The notes under the pieces: generated by a model | Told to the model about the DNA's origin: nothing | Database searches by the model: none | What the model saw: only the letters and a program-made list of their open reading frames with translations | NCBI GenBank assembly: GCA_964626265.1 | Contig: CAZVCG010000004.1 | Span: forward strand, 1 to 64,000 | Direction of reading: 5' to 3' | Origin: CAZVCG01 sp964626265 | GTDB lineage: Bacteria > Pseudomonadota > Alphaproteobacteria > UBA9219 | Length of the DNA: 64,000 nt | Position numbers and translations under genes: made by a program | Shown here: positions 49,884 through 59,337 of the stretch, one piece after another | Layout of the letters: each line of letters starts with the position of its first letter | How positions within the stretch are numbered: position 1 is the first letter of the stretch

Positions 49884-50932
49884 AACTATCCCCGTCAACA
49901 TGGTCTCCTATCGCTCAGCGCCGCTGGAACAATTTCCGGGCGAATAAACGCGGGTTTTGGTCGTTTTGGATTTTCCTTTTCCTTTTCTTTCTTACGTTGG
50001 GGGCGGAGTTCGTCGCGAACGACAAGCCGCTTATCATTCACGTCGATCAAAGATATTACTTTCCAATTTTCAAATCCTATCCCGAAACGGCTTTCGGCGG
50101 CGATTTTGAAACCGAAACGCGTTACCGCGATCCGTTCGTTAAAAAGCTGATCGAGGATAAAGGCGGGTGGATGGTTTGGCCGCTTATCCCCTATTCCTAC
50201 AACACGATCAATTACGAATTACAGCAACCAGCGCCTTCGCCGCCTTCATCCGAAAACTGGTTCGGCACGGACGATCAGGGCCGCGACGTTCTGGCGCGGA
50301 TGATCTACGGCTATCGTATTTCCATCCTCTTCGGCCTTACGCTTACGCTATTTTCGTCGCTTATCGGCATTTCCGCTGGCGCGGCGCAAGGCTATTTCGG
50401 CGGAAAGACCGACCTGTTTTTGCAGCGTTTCATCGAAATCTGGCATGGAATGCCGGTGCTTTATCTGCTCATCATCATGGCGTCTCTCGTTCAGCCGAAC
50501 TTTTGGTGGCTGCTGTGCCTGATGCTTTTGTTTTCATGGATGGAGCTTGTGAACGTCGTCCGCGCAGAGTTTCTGCGCGCGCGCAATCTGGATTTCGTCC
50601 GTGCAGCGAAAGCGTTGGGCGCGAAAGACGGCCTTATCATCTTTAAGCATGTCCTGCCCAACGCAATGGTGGCGACGATTACGTTTTTACCGTTTGTCAC
50701 TAAGGCTTCCATCACGACGCTGACAGCTCTGGATTTTCTAGGATTCGGATTGCCCCCGGGGTCGCCTTCGCTTGGCGAGTTGCTCAATCAAGGTAAAAAC
50801 AACCTTCATGCGCCTTGGCTGGGCATAAGTGCGTTCGCCGTACTTGCGGTGATGTTAACCCTTTTGATCTTTATGGGCGAAGCCGTACGCGACGCGTTCG
50901 ACGCACGGAAAGTGTTCGGGAAGCGGCAATGA
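49880..50932 (+). CDS. yejE: ABC permease YejE
   Basis: Second permease subunit; 350 residues. N-terminal segment (FWIFLFLFFLTLGAEF), an extended periplasmic region with ENWFGTDDQGRDVLARMIYGYRISI (DppC/YejE motif, here only named by its start and end), then five membrane segments and EAA loop DFVRAAKALGAKDGLIIFKHVLPNA. Coupled to yejB and yejF by four-base overlaps, so the three genes are one translational unit. Confidence 0.92.
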   Translation: MKLSPSTWSPIAQRRWNNFRANKRGFWSFWIFLFLFFLTLGAEFVANDKPLIIHVDQRYYFPIFKSYPETAFGGDFETETRYRDPFVKKLIEDKGGWMVWPLIPYSYNTINYELQQPAPSPPSSENWFGTDDQGRDVLARMIYGYRISILFGLTLTLFSSLIGISAGAAQGYFGGKTDLFLQRFIEIWHGMPVLYLLIIMASLVQPNFWWLLCLMLLFSWMELVNVVRAEFLRARNLDFVRAAKALGAKDGLIIFKHVLPNAMVATITFLPFVTKASITTLTALDFLGFGLPPGSPSLGELLNQGKNNLHAPWLGISAFAVLAVMLTLLIFMGEAVRDAFDARKVFGKRQ

Positions 50933-52647
50933 CCCTACTCACCGTCGACAACCTGAGCGTGACGTTCGGACAAGGAAGCCAAGCCGTTCAGGCCGTGCGC
51001 AACATCAGCTTTTCGATGCAGCGCGGGGAAACGATGGCTTTGGTTGGCGAGTCCGGCTCCGGTAAATCGGTGACGGCGTTGTCGATCCTGCAACTCCTGC
51101 CCTACCCGCACGCGTGGCATCCCTCGGGGGCAATAACGTTTGATGAAAAGCTTCTCTTCAACGCTGACATGCCTAACGTGTCATTCCCGCGAAAGCGGGA
51201 ATCAAGGGCGAGCGATAGCGAGCATGTGAGTCCACAAGAATTGACTCATATGGCCCGCCGACGCGGGCCACTGGATTCCCGCTTTCGCGGGAATGACATA
51301 GTAAATATAGAAACCATCCGCGGGAACAGGATTGCGATGATCTTTCAGGAGCCGATGACGTCGCTTAACCCGCTTCACACGATCGAAAAACAGATCAACG
51401 AAGTCTTGTTCCTGCACAAGAACATGAATAAGGAACAGGCGCGAGCGCGGACGCTGGAGCTGCTTAAGCTTGTGGCTTTGCCAGACGCCGAAAAACGCCT
51501 GACAGCCTATCCTCATGAACTTTCTGGCGGCCAACGCCAACGCGTGATGATCGCGATGGCCTTGGCGAACGATCCGGACTTGCTCATCGCCGACGAGCCG
51601 ACGACGGCGCTCGACGTGACGATACAGGCCCAAATTCTCGCTTTGCTGAAAGACCTTCAAAAGAAGCTTGGGATGGCGTTACTGCTCATTACGCATGACC
51701 TCGGCATTGTGCGTCATATGGCCGACAAGGTTTGCGTTATGCAACATGGCGAAATTGTCGAGCAAGGCGATGCAAATGAAGTATTCACACGACCGCGTCA
51801 TCCCTACACGCAAATGCTATTGGCGGCGGAACCAAAGGGCCAAGCGTTGCCTGTTGACGCCGATGCTCCGGAAGTTTTCAGCGGCACGAATGTCAAAGTC
51901 CACTTTCCGATCAAGAAGGGCGTGTTGCGTAAGACGGTCGATTTTGTCCGCGCCGTGGACGGCGTTACGCTTAAGGTCCGGGCCGGAGAAACTGTCGGCG
52001 TGGTGGGCGAGTCAGGCTCCGGCAAAACGACGTTAGGGCTGGCGTTGTTGCGGTTGACGTCTTCGCAAGGCGCACTGGTTTTTTCGGGGCAGAATATCTC
52101 CGCATTGAATAACGCGGACGTAAGACCGCTGCGCAAATCCATGCAAATGGTGTTTCAAGACCCCTATGGCAGCCTTAGTCCACGCATGACCATCGGCGAC
52201 ATTGTAGCCGAAGGCCTGGATATACATAAACTTTATCAGTCAGCTACGGATCGAGCTCAACGCATAGAAAATGCGTTGCAGGAAGTGGGGCTCGATTCCT
52301 CCATGCGCGACAGATATCCGCACGAGTTTTCCGGCGGCCAGCGCCAACGCATCGCCATCGCGCGCGCGATGATTTTGAATCCCAAGTTTGTAGTGCTGGA
52401 CGAACCGACTTCCGCGCTCGATATGTCGGTGCAAGCGCAAATCGTGGACTTGCTGCGCGACCTGCAACAACGGCACGGCCTCGCCTATCTCTTCATCAGC
52501 CACGATTTGCGCGTGGTGAAGGCATTGTCGAACCACATCATCGTGATGAAAGCGGGCAAGGTCGTCGAACAGGGGCCTGCGAACGATGTGTTCACCTCGC
52601 CCAAGGAAGAGTATACGCAGACGTTGCTGAAAGCAGCGCTTAGTTAG
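50929..52647 (+). CDS. yejF: ABC transporter ATPase YejF (two domains) with in-frame repeat insertion
   Basis: 572 residues, a tandem ATPase energising YejBE. Each half has a Walker A (GESGSGKS about 41, GESGSGKT about 363), signature (ELSGGQRQR and FSGGQRQR), Walker B (LLIADEP and FVVLDEP). The start ATG overlaps the yejE stop. Residues about 84-124 are not part of the ATPase: they are the translation of a 120-bp palindromic element (SFPRKRESR at its left, LDSRFRGNDI at its right end) between Walker A and the Q-loop IFQEPMTSLNPLH. The frame is kept, so the protein may still fold. The binding protein YejA is not in the window. Confidence 0.9.
   Translation: MTLLTVDNLSVTFGQGSQAVQAVRNISFSMQRGETMALVGESGSGKSVTALSILQLLPYPHAWHPSGAITFDEKLLFNADMPNVSFPRKRESRASDSEHVSPQELTHMARRRGPLDSRFRGNDIVNIETIRGNRIAMIFQEPMTSLNPLHTIEKQINEVLFLHKNMNKEQARARTLELLKLVALPDAEKRLTAYPHELSGGQRQRVMIAMALANDPDLLIADEPTTALDVTIQAQILALLKDLQKKLGMALLLITHDLGIVRHMADKVCVMQHGEIVEQGDANEVFTRPRHPYTQMLLAAEPKGQALPVDADAPEVFSGTNVKVHFPIKKGVLRKTVDFVRAVDGVTLKVRAGETVGVVGESGSGKTTLGLALLRLTSSQGALVFSGQNISALNNADVRPLRKSMQMVFQDPYGSLSPRMTIGDIVAEGLDIHKLYQSATDRAQRIENALQEVGLDSSMRDRYPHEFSGGQRQRIAIARAMILNPKFVVLDEPTSALDMSVQAQIVDLLRDLQQRHGLAYLFISHDLRVVKALSNHIIVMKAGKVVEQGPANDVFTSPKEEYTQTLLKAALS
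51179..51298. repeat. Palindromic element (copy 1) inserted in frame in yejF
   Basis: 120 bp, exactly 40 codons. Its two ends are perfect 25-bp inverted repeats (51,179-51,203 and 51,274-51,298), each with an internal CCCGC/GCGGG hairpin, and the interior has a further GGCCCGCC/GGCGGGCC-like fold. It is read through as PRKRESR...DSRFRGND, the classic translation of such repeats. No obvious target-site duplication. Similar to Rickettsia palindromic elements in behaviour, not shown to be related. Confidence 0.9.
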
Positions 52648-53392
52648 GCTTCCTGATTACCAAACGCTGATAGTACCCGCCGAAGAAGCTTTCGCGGTCG
52701 ATGGGCAGACCCAGCCACTCCTTGGGCAGCCACGCCGTCATGTCGTGCCCCCAGATGTCAGGCGCGAAGGGTTCCAGAAACTTCAGGAACGGCAGATAGA
52801 AGTATTTAAGCGGATGCCACCACTTGGGCTTGCCGAACTCGACGATCAACAACTGGCCGCCGGGCTTGAGCACGCGCCACGCTTCGGCGAATGAGTTGGC
52901 GCGAACGTCTTTTGGTTGCTCATGCGGCAGGAAAAACAGGATTACGCGGTCATAGCTTGTATCGGGGAGTTTCAGGTCTTCCGAGTTGCGCAGCATGATG
53001 CGCGCGGGTGAATCCGTCCCAAGCTTACGGCGCAGGTTCTTGAGCTGTTCCGGCGAGACGTCGATAACGTCCAGCGTACCGCCCGAAGCGTTCACGCGTT
53101 GCATCAACGTGGGCGTAAAGCTGCCATAGCAGCAGGAGACTTGAAGCGTTCTGCCCGGCAGGTCATGCCCCAACGCCGCCAATCCTGCATCGCGGAGTTG
53201 CTTGTACCAGCCGATGAGAATGAGATTGATGAGCCACTCACGCTCAAAAATGCGCATGGACCACGGCCGGACATACGCCCACCAGTAATACTTTTCCAGA
53301 TAGTCGGGAATGGGGAGCAATTCCCCTTCGTAAGCAGGCTTGGCTGAAGAAGCGCCGATCGTCGCGGCGTAATCGGGCGGAGGAGCCGTCAT
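52640..53392 (-). CDS. rquA: Rhodoquinone biosynthesis protein RquA
   Basis: 250 residues of the RquA type: a methyltransferase-fold enzyme that converts ubiquinone to rhodoquinone, the low-potential quinone used with fumarate reductase in anaerobic respiration. Family features visible: PDYLEKYYWWAYVRP, VFEREWL-type FEREWLINLIL, LPGRTLQVSCCYGSFTP (SAM loop altered from the usual G-x-G-x-G), LDVIDVSPEQLKNLRRKLG, FFLPHEQPKDVR and WRVLKPGGQLLIVEFGKP. Recalled from the R. rubrum family. RquA genes spread by lateral transfer. Overlaps the end of the convergent yejF by 8 bases. Confidence 0.8.
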   Translation of the reverse strand: MTAPPPDYAATIGASSAKPAYEGELLPIPDYLEKYYWWAYVRPWSMRIFEREWLINLILIGWYKQLRDAGLAALGHDLPGRTLQVSCCYGSFTPTLMQRVNASGGTLDVIDVSPEQLKNLRRKLGTDSPARIMLRNSEDLKLPDTSYDRVILFFLPHEQPKDVRANSFAEAWRVLKPGGQLLIVEFGKPKWWHPLKYFYLPFLKFLEPFAPDIWGHDMTAWLPKEWLGLPIDRESFFGGYYQRLVIRKPN

Positions 53393-53412
53393 GGATCAAC
53401 TACGCCCCTAGA

Positions 53413-53589
53413 TTACGACTTCTTGCTTTCCTTGATCTTGCCTTCCTTGAAGGTAACGTGCTTGCGCACGCGCGGATCGTACTTTTTCAATTCGAGCTTG
53501 GTCGTGTTCTTGGGATTCTTTTTCGTGACGTAAAATACGCCGGTGCCAGCCGAGCTGACGAGCTTAATATCGTTTTTGGCCTTTGCCAT
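53413..53589 (-). CDS. rpmG: 50S ribosomal protein L33 (cysteine-free)
   Basis: 58 residues from the ATG at MAKAKNDIKL with AGGTGG upstream; longer in-frame starts are not family-like. The L33 pattern is intact (IKLVSSAGTGVFYVTKKNPKN, KLELKKYDPRVRKHV) but the four zinc cysteines are missing, so this is the C-minus form used under zinc limitation or as the sole form in many alphaproteobacteria. Confidence 0.95.
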   Translation of the reverse strand: MAKAKNDIKLVSSAGTGVFYVTKKNPKNTTKLELKKYDPRVRKHVTFKEGKIKESKKS

Positions 53590-53790
53590 GATCGTAACCA
53601 CCTGAATGTTATGGCCCAATGGATAAGTCCCCCTGAATGGGCACCGTCCCGAGGCCGAAATGGGCTGCAAGCGCGGCAATGTCACGGAAGAGCGCCTTTT
53701 TGTCAAGTTTTCTTCCCAATCCGGCTATAATAGACATTAAGCCCCGAATGGGTTAATCGGAAAAGATCAACATGCATAAAGGTTAACATC

Positions 53791-55614
53791 GTGAATCTGC
53801 GGCAAATTCTCCTCCGTGTACTGGCCGGTATCGGCGCTTTGGCCATCCTCGTCTCTTTGTTGGGAAGCTATGCATTTTACCGCTGGCTGAATGCGCCCGT
53901 TACGGTTCCCGATGCCCCGGCCAACATGGTTCTGGAACTGGATTTCACGAAACCAGTCGTTGAGCAAACAAAAGGCTTTTCGTTGGCTCTTGGTTCGTTG
54001 TTACAGGCAAAGGAAGAAACGCCGCTTATGGACATCGTGCGCGCGCTCGACCGCGGGAAAGACGATCCGCACGTTAAAGGCGTCGTCGCAAGAATGGGAT
54101 CTGAAGTCCCCAGCCTCGTTCACGTTCAGGAAATCCGCTCTGCCATGGAGAGATTCCGCCAAAGCGGCAAGTTCTCCTACATTTTCGCAGTGAGTTATGG
54201 AAGTTTCGGGCAAGGCAATCGGGCCTATTATCTCGCCAGCGCATTCGAGAATATTTGGCTTCAGCCCGTCGGCACGGTCGGCCTCACAGGATTGGGCGTC
54301 GAAACGCCCTTCGCCAAAACCGCGCTCAACAACATCGGCGTGACCGCGGATTTTATGCGCCGCGAGGAATATAAGTCAGTTATGGAAAACGTGACGCGCG
54401 ACGATTTCTCGCCGTTCGTGCGCGACAATATGGAAAACTTGCTCAAGAACCTTAGCGAGCAACTCGTGGCGGGCATCGCCGAGAGCCGCAAGCTTGCTCC
54501 TGCTAAAGTCCGCGAATGGATGATGCGCGGTCCTTTCACAGCCAGCGAGGCCTTGCGCGAAGGAATAGTGACGAATATCGGTTATGCCAACGAAATGCTT
54601 GAAGTCGCGAAAGTGATGGGTACCGCTCCTGCCAAAAACAAACCTCTCGTGTCGCCTGTGCGCGTAGATCCTTCTCAATACCTCGCCTTTGCCTATAAAA
54701 CGCCTGAACCCAAAGCTAAAGTCGCCTTGATCAACGGGACGGGCCTTATCACTGACGCTCCTTCCGGGCCATCAAGTTTCTCCGAAGACCAAGTCATCGA
54801 CACGGATAAAATCGTGCAAGCGTTCAGCCAAGCCGCGAGTGATGACGATATCGATGCAATCCTCTTTCGCGTAAACAGCCCCGGCGGCTCGCCCGACGCT
54901 TCGGAAACCATCCGCCATGCCATCGTTAAAGCCAAGAAAGCGAACAAGCCCGTTTTCGTTTCCATGGGAGACGTCGCGGCTTCCGGCGGTTACTGGATCG
55001 TCATGAACGCCGATCACATCGTCGCTCAGCCCGGCACGATCACCGGCTCAATCGGCGTTGTAGCCGGCAAGTTTGTCATCGACGGCCTGTCACAAAAAGT
55101 CGGGGTCAAGTGGGACAGTCTTTCGACGAACGCCAACGCTCTTATGTGGTCGCCGTTGCATCCCTTTACCGAACGCGAACGTGAACGCATGAACGCGCTT
55201 CTTGACGATACATATACGACGTTCGTGAAAAACGTCGCGGAGGCGCGTAAAATTCCCATGAAAAAGATGCCTGACATCGCCAAAGGCCGCGTATGGACGG
55301 GACACCAGGCTATCAACGTTGGGCTGGTCGATGAGCTTGGCGGAATGCATACGGCCATAGCCGCCATTAAAAAGCGGCTTAAACTGGAACCTACCGACCT
55401 TATCCAGCTTAAGCTTTTTCCTCCGCCGGAAACGCCCGCCACGCTGTTGATAAAGATTCTGCGTAACCTTGGTGTGGAAGCCGCCCTGTTGGGCAAAGGC
55501 CTTGGCATTTTACAGCAAACGCGCGAGGTTCTTGGGCCGCTTTGGAATAGCGTGGAATCGCACGGCGCGGTCGCAACACGACTGCCCGCCCATTACATGA
55601 GGGTTGTTAAATAA
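53791..55614 (+). CDS. sppA: Signal peptide peptidase SppA (67K type)
   Basis: Membrane-anchored serine protease degrading cleaved signal peptides. 607 residues from a GTG. N-terminal anchor (about 9-31). The two-domain long form has the catalytic lysine K195 in EEYKSVMENV and serine S398 in GDVAASGGYWI, 203 apart, as in E. coli (200). The catalytic fold (IDAILFRVNSPGGSP, AQPGTITGSIGV) is complete. It stands alone between rpmG (divergent) and a small secreted protein (convergent). Confidence 0.95.
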   Translation: MNLRQILLRVLAGIGALAILVSLLGSYAFYRWLNAPVTVPDAPANMVLELDFTKPVVEQTKGFSLALGSLLQAKEETPLMDIVRALDRGKDDPHVKGVVARMGSEVPSLVHVQEIRSAMERFRQSGKFSYIFAVSYGSFGQGNRAYYLASAFENIWLQPVGTVGLTGLGVETPFAKTALNNIGVTADFMRREEYKSVMENVTRDDFSPFVRDNMENLLKNLSEQLVAGIAESRKLAPAKVREWMMRGPFTASEALREGIVTNIGYANEMLEVAKVMGTAPAKNKPLVSPVRVDPSQYLAFAYKTPEPKAKVALINGTGLITDAPSGPSSFSEDQVIDTDKIVQAFSQAASDDDIDAILFRVNSPGGSPDASETIRHAIVKAKKANKPVFVSMGDVAASGGYWIVMNADHIVAQPGTITGSIGVVAGKFVIDGLSQKVGVKWDSLSTNANALMWSPLHPFTERERERMNALLDDTYTTFVKNVAEARKIPMKKMPDIAKGRVWTGHQAINVGLVDELGGMHTAIAAIKKRLKLEPTDLIQLKLFPPPETPATLLIKILRNLGVEAALLGKGLGILQQTREVLGPLWNSVESHGAVATRLPAHYMRVVK

Positions 55615-55633
55615 TGTAAATCCTTAGTTCTTT

Positions 55634-55960
55634 CTAAGGGTTATTAATGCACATGCAGGCATCGTGTTCCTTGCAGGGGCACGTGACCGTCGTCGTCTTT
55701 TGGGGATCGATGCATTTTACGTATTTGAATGTTCTAGCGCCATCACTCACAGTAAATTGTCTGATCACAAGGCCTTTTGCGCATGACAACATTATGCCTG
55801 TGGAAGTCAGCGAGCAGGATACGTTGTTGTCCCAGCGTGTGCCCAATTCATTACTGCCGCTTTGGCACGATACCGGAACCTGTTGCGGAGCGGCCATGGC
55901 AGGCATCGACGTAAAACAGATTACAAATAAAAAGGCGAAGAGTATGCTTGTGGAGCGCAT
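55634..55960 (-). CDS. Small cysteine-rich secreted protein
   Basis: 108 residues from the ATG at MRSTSILFAF, which opens a good signal peptide (cleavage near AMAAP, residue 24). The mature part has eight cysteines including CPC and CMC near the end (VTCPCKEHDACMCINNP), consistent with disulfides in the envelope. Not recognised. Same strand as pgsA upstream, 86 bases apart; convergent with sppA. Confidence 0.6.
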   Translation of the reverse strand: MRSTSILFAFLFVICFTSMPAMAAPQQVPVSCQSGSNELGTRWDNNVSCSLTSTGIMLSCAKGLVIRQFTVSDGARTFKYVKCIDPQKTTTVTCPCKEHDACMCINNP

Positions 55961-56046
55961 GTCGGACCTCAGGGTTAAAGAATTTAGCCTTCTATAACTC
56001 AAATTTCATACCAAACTGCCTAACAATCCGTTAATTTCTAAATTTG

Positions 56047-56601
56047 TCAATCCTCGAAATGCCTTTGGCTGGCCCGCCAATAGTCATAGCCGGTGATTAC
56101 GGTAAACCCACCGGCTATCCACAGCATAATATCGCCGATCATTGTCGAGGGGATAGACTCCGGCGCATATCTCCCAACGATCAAAAAACCCAAGGCAAAA
56201 ATTTGGACTACGGTTTTCCACTTGGCCAATTTGCTCACGGGCACGCTAATCCGTAGCCCTGCAAGGTATTCGCGCAACCCGGAAACGGCTACCTCGCGCA
56301 ACAGGATGATCACGGCAGGCAAAATGGACAGGCCGCTGATCTGCTCATTGAAGACAAGAAGCAATATTACAGAAGCGACCAAAAGCTTGTCGGCAATGGG
56401 ATCGAGAAATTGTCCGATACGTGACACCTGATTGTCGCGCCGCGCCAGATAACCATCAAAAAAATCCGTTATGCCGGCAAGCGAATACAGGAACAATGCC
56501 GTCCATGCCGCCCAAGCATAAGGTATAACCAATAGTATAAGGATGGCCGGAATGGCAAGAATGCGGGAAACGGTAAGTTTGTTAGCGAGGGAACTGAACA
56601 T
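56047..56601 (-). CDS. pgsA: CDP-diacylglycerol-glycerol-3-phosphate phosphatidyltransferase
   Basis: First committed step to phosphatidylglycerol. 184 residues from the ATG at MFSSLANKLT; a start 9 codons earlier is possible. The CDP-alcohol transferase motif is intact (D-x2-DG-x2-AR-x8-G-x3-D-x3-D seen as DFFDGYLARR and GQFLDPIADK). Five or six membrane segments. It follows uvrC by 42 bases on the same strand, a common alphaproteobacterial pair. Confidence 0.95.
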   Translation of the reverse strand: MFSSLANKLTVSRILAIPAILILLVIPYAWAAWTALFLYSLAGITDFFDGYLARRDNQVSRIGQFLDPIADKLLVASVILLLVFNEQISGLSILPAVIILLREVAVSGLREYLAGLRISVPVSKLAKWKTVVQIFALGFLIVGRYAPESIPSTMIGDIMLWIAGGFTVITGYDYWRASQRHFED

Positions 56602-56643
56602 CGTTACAAGCCGATAGCTAAATGCCAAATATGTTAGGCTACC

Positions 56644-58533
56644 CTACTCCCCTGCGTGAAAATAATCATATATTTTTTTCGCCATAGCCGCGTTGATGCC
56701 CGGCGCGCGCCTAAGCTCGTCCAGACCCGCCCCGGCCACGGCTTTGGCCGAGCCAAAATGGTGCAAAAGCGACCTTTTCCGGCTTGCGCCTATGCCCGGC
56801 ACATCCTCCAGCGCCGACCGGCCTATAGCTTTAACCCTTCGTGCCCGGTGCGTCCCTATGGCAAAACGGTGAGCCTCGTCCCTGAGCCTTTGGAGGAAAT
56901 AGAGAGCGGAGTCTTCGTGAGGCAGGCTTAAGGGAGCCTTTCCTGCCATAAAAAACCTCTCGCGGCCCGCGTCGCGATCGGGCCCTTTGGCGATAGCGAC
57001 TACGGCGACATCAGTTATGCCCAGTTCATGCAAAACGTTCACTGCCTTGTTGAGTTGCCCTTGTCCGCCGTCGATAAGTATAAGATCCGGCCACATGCCG
57101 GATTGACGTTCGGGATCGTCGTCGATCAAACGGCGGAAACGACGCGTCAGAACCTCTTTCATCATCGCGACGTCGTCGCCGCCTTTAGCCTCGCGAATGT
57201 TGAACTTGCGGTAGGTCTTTTTCAAAAAACCTTCCGGCCCGGCCGCGATCATCGCGCCGACCGGAAATCCGCCTTGAATATGCGAGTTGTCGTATACTTC
57301 GATGCGTCGGGGCGGCTCAGCCATACCGAACGTTTCGGCTACGCGTTTGAGGAGGTTTTTCTGCTCGTCGCTTTCAGCCATCTTGCGGCTTAACGCCGAT
57401 TTGGCGTTTTGGCGAGCGTGATTAATCAGCCTTTTCTTCTCTCCAAGCTTTGGCACGAACAACGCAACCTTATGTCCCGCTTTTTCCTCAAGAGCCGCCG
57501 ATAACAAGCGCGACTCTGACGGCAGATGGCTTAGCAGCAATTTCGGCGGCACGGGTTTATCGGCGTAAAACTGGCCAATGAAGGCGTTCAACACTTCGGA
57601 AACGGGTCTTTGCCTGTCATGCGTCATAAAATAAGAGCGCGTGCCGTAATTCCGGTCCGCACGAAAAAAGAAAAGCTGAATCGCCGTCCGCCCGCCTTCC
57701 TGATGCGCAGCTATGACGTCTGCATCACCCAAACCCGTACGGTGAATATCCTGACGTGCCTGCATACTTGTCAGCACCTTGATACGGTCGCGCAAAACGG
57801 CGGCTCGTTCGTAAGCCTGCGCATCGCTGGCCCGTTGCATTTCGGCGGCGAGCTTCTTTTGCACCTGTTGGCTTTTCCCACGCAGGAAATCTCGCGCTTC
57901 ATCGACCTGAAGAGCGTAGGCCTCTTTCGTGACCTTTGAGACGCACGGGGCAGTGCAACGCTTGATGTGAAATTGCAGACAAGGCCGCGTCCGCGCCTCG
58001 AAGAAGGAATTGGAGCAGTTACGCAGCATGAAAGCGCGTTGCATCAGCGCAATCGTCTCATCCACCGATCCTCCGGAAGCGAATGGCCCGAAATACCAAC
58101 CTTTGCGCGTTTGAGCCCCGCGATGCTTCAAAAGCTGCGGAAAATCATGATCGCGGGTGATGACTATATACGGATAGCTCTTGTCGTCGCGGAACAGAAT
58201 ATTGAACGGCGGCATGAAACGCTGGATCAGGCTGGCTTCCAGCAACAGGGCTTCGGCTTCGGTGCGCGTGACGACGATTTCCATTCCGCCCGTCTGCGCC
58301 ACCATGCGCTGAATACGGTTCGGCAAGCGCGCGCGTTGCGTATACGAAGTTACGCGCTTTTTAAGGTTTTTAGCCTTGCCGACGTAAAGCACCGCGCCTT
58401 TGTCGCTCAGCATCCGATACACGCCCGGCTGCTCCGGCATGGTTTTTAATTGGCCGCGTATAACCTCCGCGCCGACGTCGAATCCGCCGCGTTTATTTTT
58501 TTTAGACTTTGTTGTGTTCTCACTCATGCTCAT
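56644..58533 (-). CDS. uvrC: UvrABC system protein C
   Basis: Nucleotide excision repair endonuclease making both incisions. 629 residues. GIY-YIG domain at the N-terminus (PGVYRMLSDKGAVLYVGKAKNLKKR), UvrB-binding UVR region, C-terminal RNase H-like endonuclease (YDNSHIQG, DLILIDGGQGQL, and ALYFLQRLRDEAHRFAI) and two helix-hairpin-helix motifs at the end (VPGIGASRKRSLLHHFGS). Start ATG, or the ATG two codons later. Upstream of pgsA on the same strand. Confidence 0.96.
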   Translation of the reverse strand: MSMSENTTKSKKNKRGGFDVGAEVIRGQLKTMPEQPGVYRMLSDKGAVLYVGKAKNLKKRVTSYTQRARLPNRIQRMVAQTGGMEIVVTRTEAEALLLEASLIQRFMPPFNILFRDDKSYPYIVITRDHDFPQLLKHRGAQTRKGWYFGPFASGGSVDETIALMQRAFMLRNCSNSFFEARTRPCLQFHIKRCTAPCVSKVTKEAYALQVDEARDFLRGKSQQVQKKLAAEMQRASDAQAYERAAVLRDRIKVLTSMQARQDIHRTGLGDADVIAAHQEGGRTAIQLFFFRADRNYGTRSYFMTHDRQRPVSEVLNAFIGQFYADKPVPPKLLLSHLPSESRLLSAALEEKAGHKVALFVPKLGEKKRLINHARQNAKSALSRKMAESDEQKNLLKRVAETFGMAEPPRRIEVYDNSHIQGGFPVGAMIAAGPEGFLKKTYRKFNIREAKGGDDVAMMKEVLTRRFRRLIDDDPERQSGMWPDLILIDGGQGQLNKAVNVLHELGITDVAVVAIAKGPDRDAGRERFFMAGKAPLSLPHEDSALYFLQRLRDEAHRFAIGTHRARRVKAIGRSALEDVPGIGASRKRSLLHHFGSAKAVAGAGLDELRRAPGINAAMAKKIYDYFHAGE

Positions 58534-58741
58534 GCTTCGTCTTGCAGGGTGTTCTTATCGGGCTTTCTAACACACAACGAGAGTTCAATAAAAACATAGA
58601 CCTATAAATAACCGTTTTAAATATTGTTACCGCCGAATGAACCCAAAAAATTACAGTTATTCCTTGTCTGCATTTTACATAAGGTGTAATATTACGGCTT
58701 GCGTCCCTTATCATCGTTCAACAGACAGAAAGGGATTTCGT

Positions 58742-59215
58742 ATGCCTATCGTTCGTTTTTTCTCGAATCCTCTTATGGCTGTTATCGTTCTAGGCGCGCT
58801 CGCAAGTTGCGGCGAGCCACGGGCGGTTATGCTTCCTCTGCAATATCCCAACGGAGCATCCGTGACGACGACAACCGGCGAGCCTCTCATGGCGGGCTTT
58901 CAAACGTACGGTTCGCCGATGCACGCAAACGCAACGGCTCTTTACGAACAGGCCAAAGCTCCATCGTGCGCGACGTGCGCAAGGATAGGCGCCGTCGTTT
59001 CCGAGCCAAGCAACGTCCGGCAAATTACGGGAGTCGTCGGTACCGCAGCTATTGGATCCGGCGCGGTCATGACGGGGATCGGAGTCATGGAATATGGTCA
59101 CGCCGCGGCAGACGGCAAACTCAAGGATAATATAACTCAAAATTCAACATCAACCTCAGGGGCTTCGTCGAAATCTTCTTCCAAGTCATCCGCTTTAGCT
59201 ATCGCGGACGATTGA
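58742..59215 (+). CDS. Predicted lipoprotein, Ser-rich tail
   Basis: 157 residues from the ATG at MPIVRFFSNP with AAAGGGA before it. Lipoprotein signal peptide with lipobox LASC at about residue 23 (ALASCGEPR). The mature protein has a C-x-x-C (SCATCAR, about 79-82), a glycine-rich hydrophobic stretch (GVVGTAAIGSGAVMTGIGVM) and a serine-rich tail. Not recognised. Directly upstream of the His-rich membrane protein, same strand, so the two may act together. Confidence 0.6.
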   Translation: MPIVRFFSNPLMAVIVLGALASCGEPRAVMLPLQYPNGASVTTTTGEPLMAGFQTYGSPMHANATALYEQAKAPSCATCARIGAVVSEPSNVRQITGVVGTAAIGSGAVMTGIGVMEYGHAAADGKLKDNITQNSTSTSGASSKSSSKSSALAIADD

Positions 59216-59337
59216 TTTCAAAAAGAGAGCCCTTAAGGCACGGACATAATGTTGCCTTAGACTCACTATTACTGATTAACGCTATATCAAGCATAGAAGG
59301 AGTATCCGGACTTTCCTAAATCAGGGGGAAATTATCA

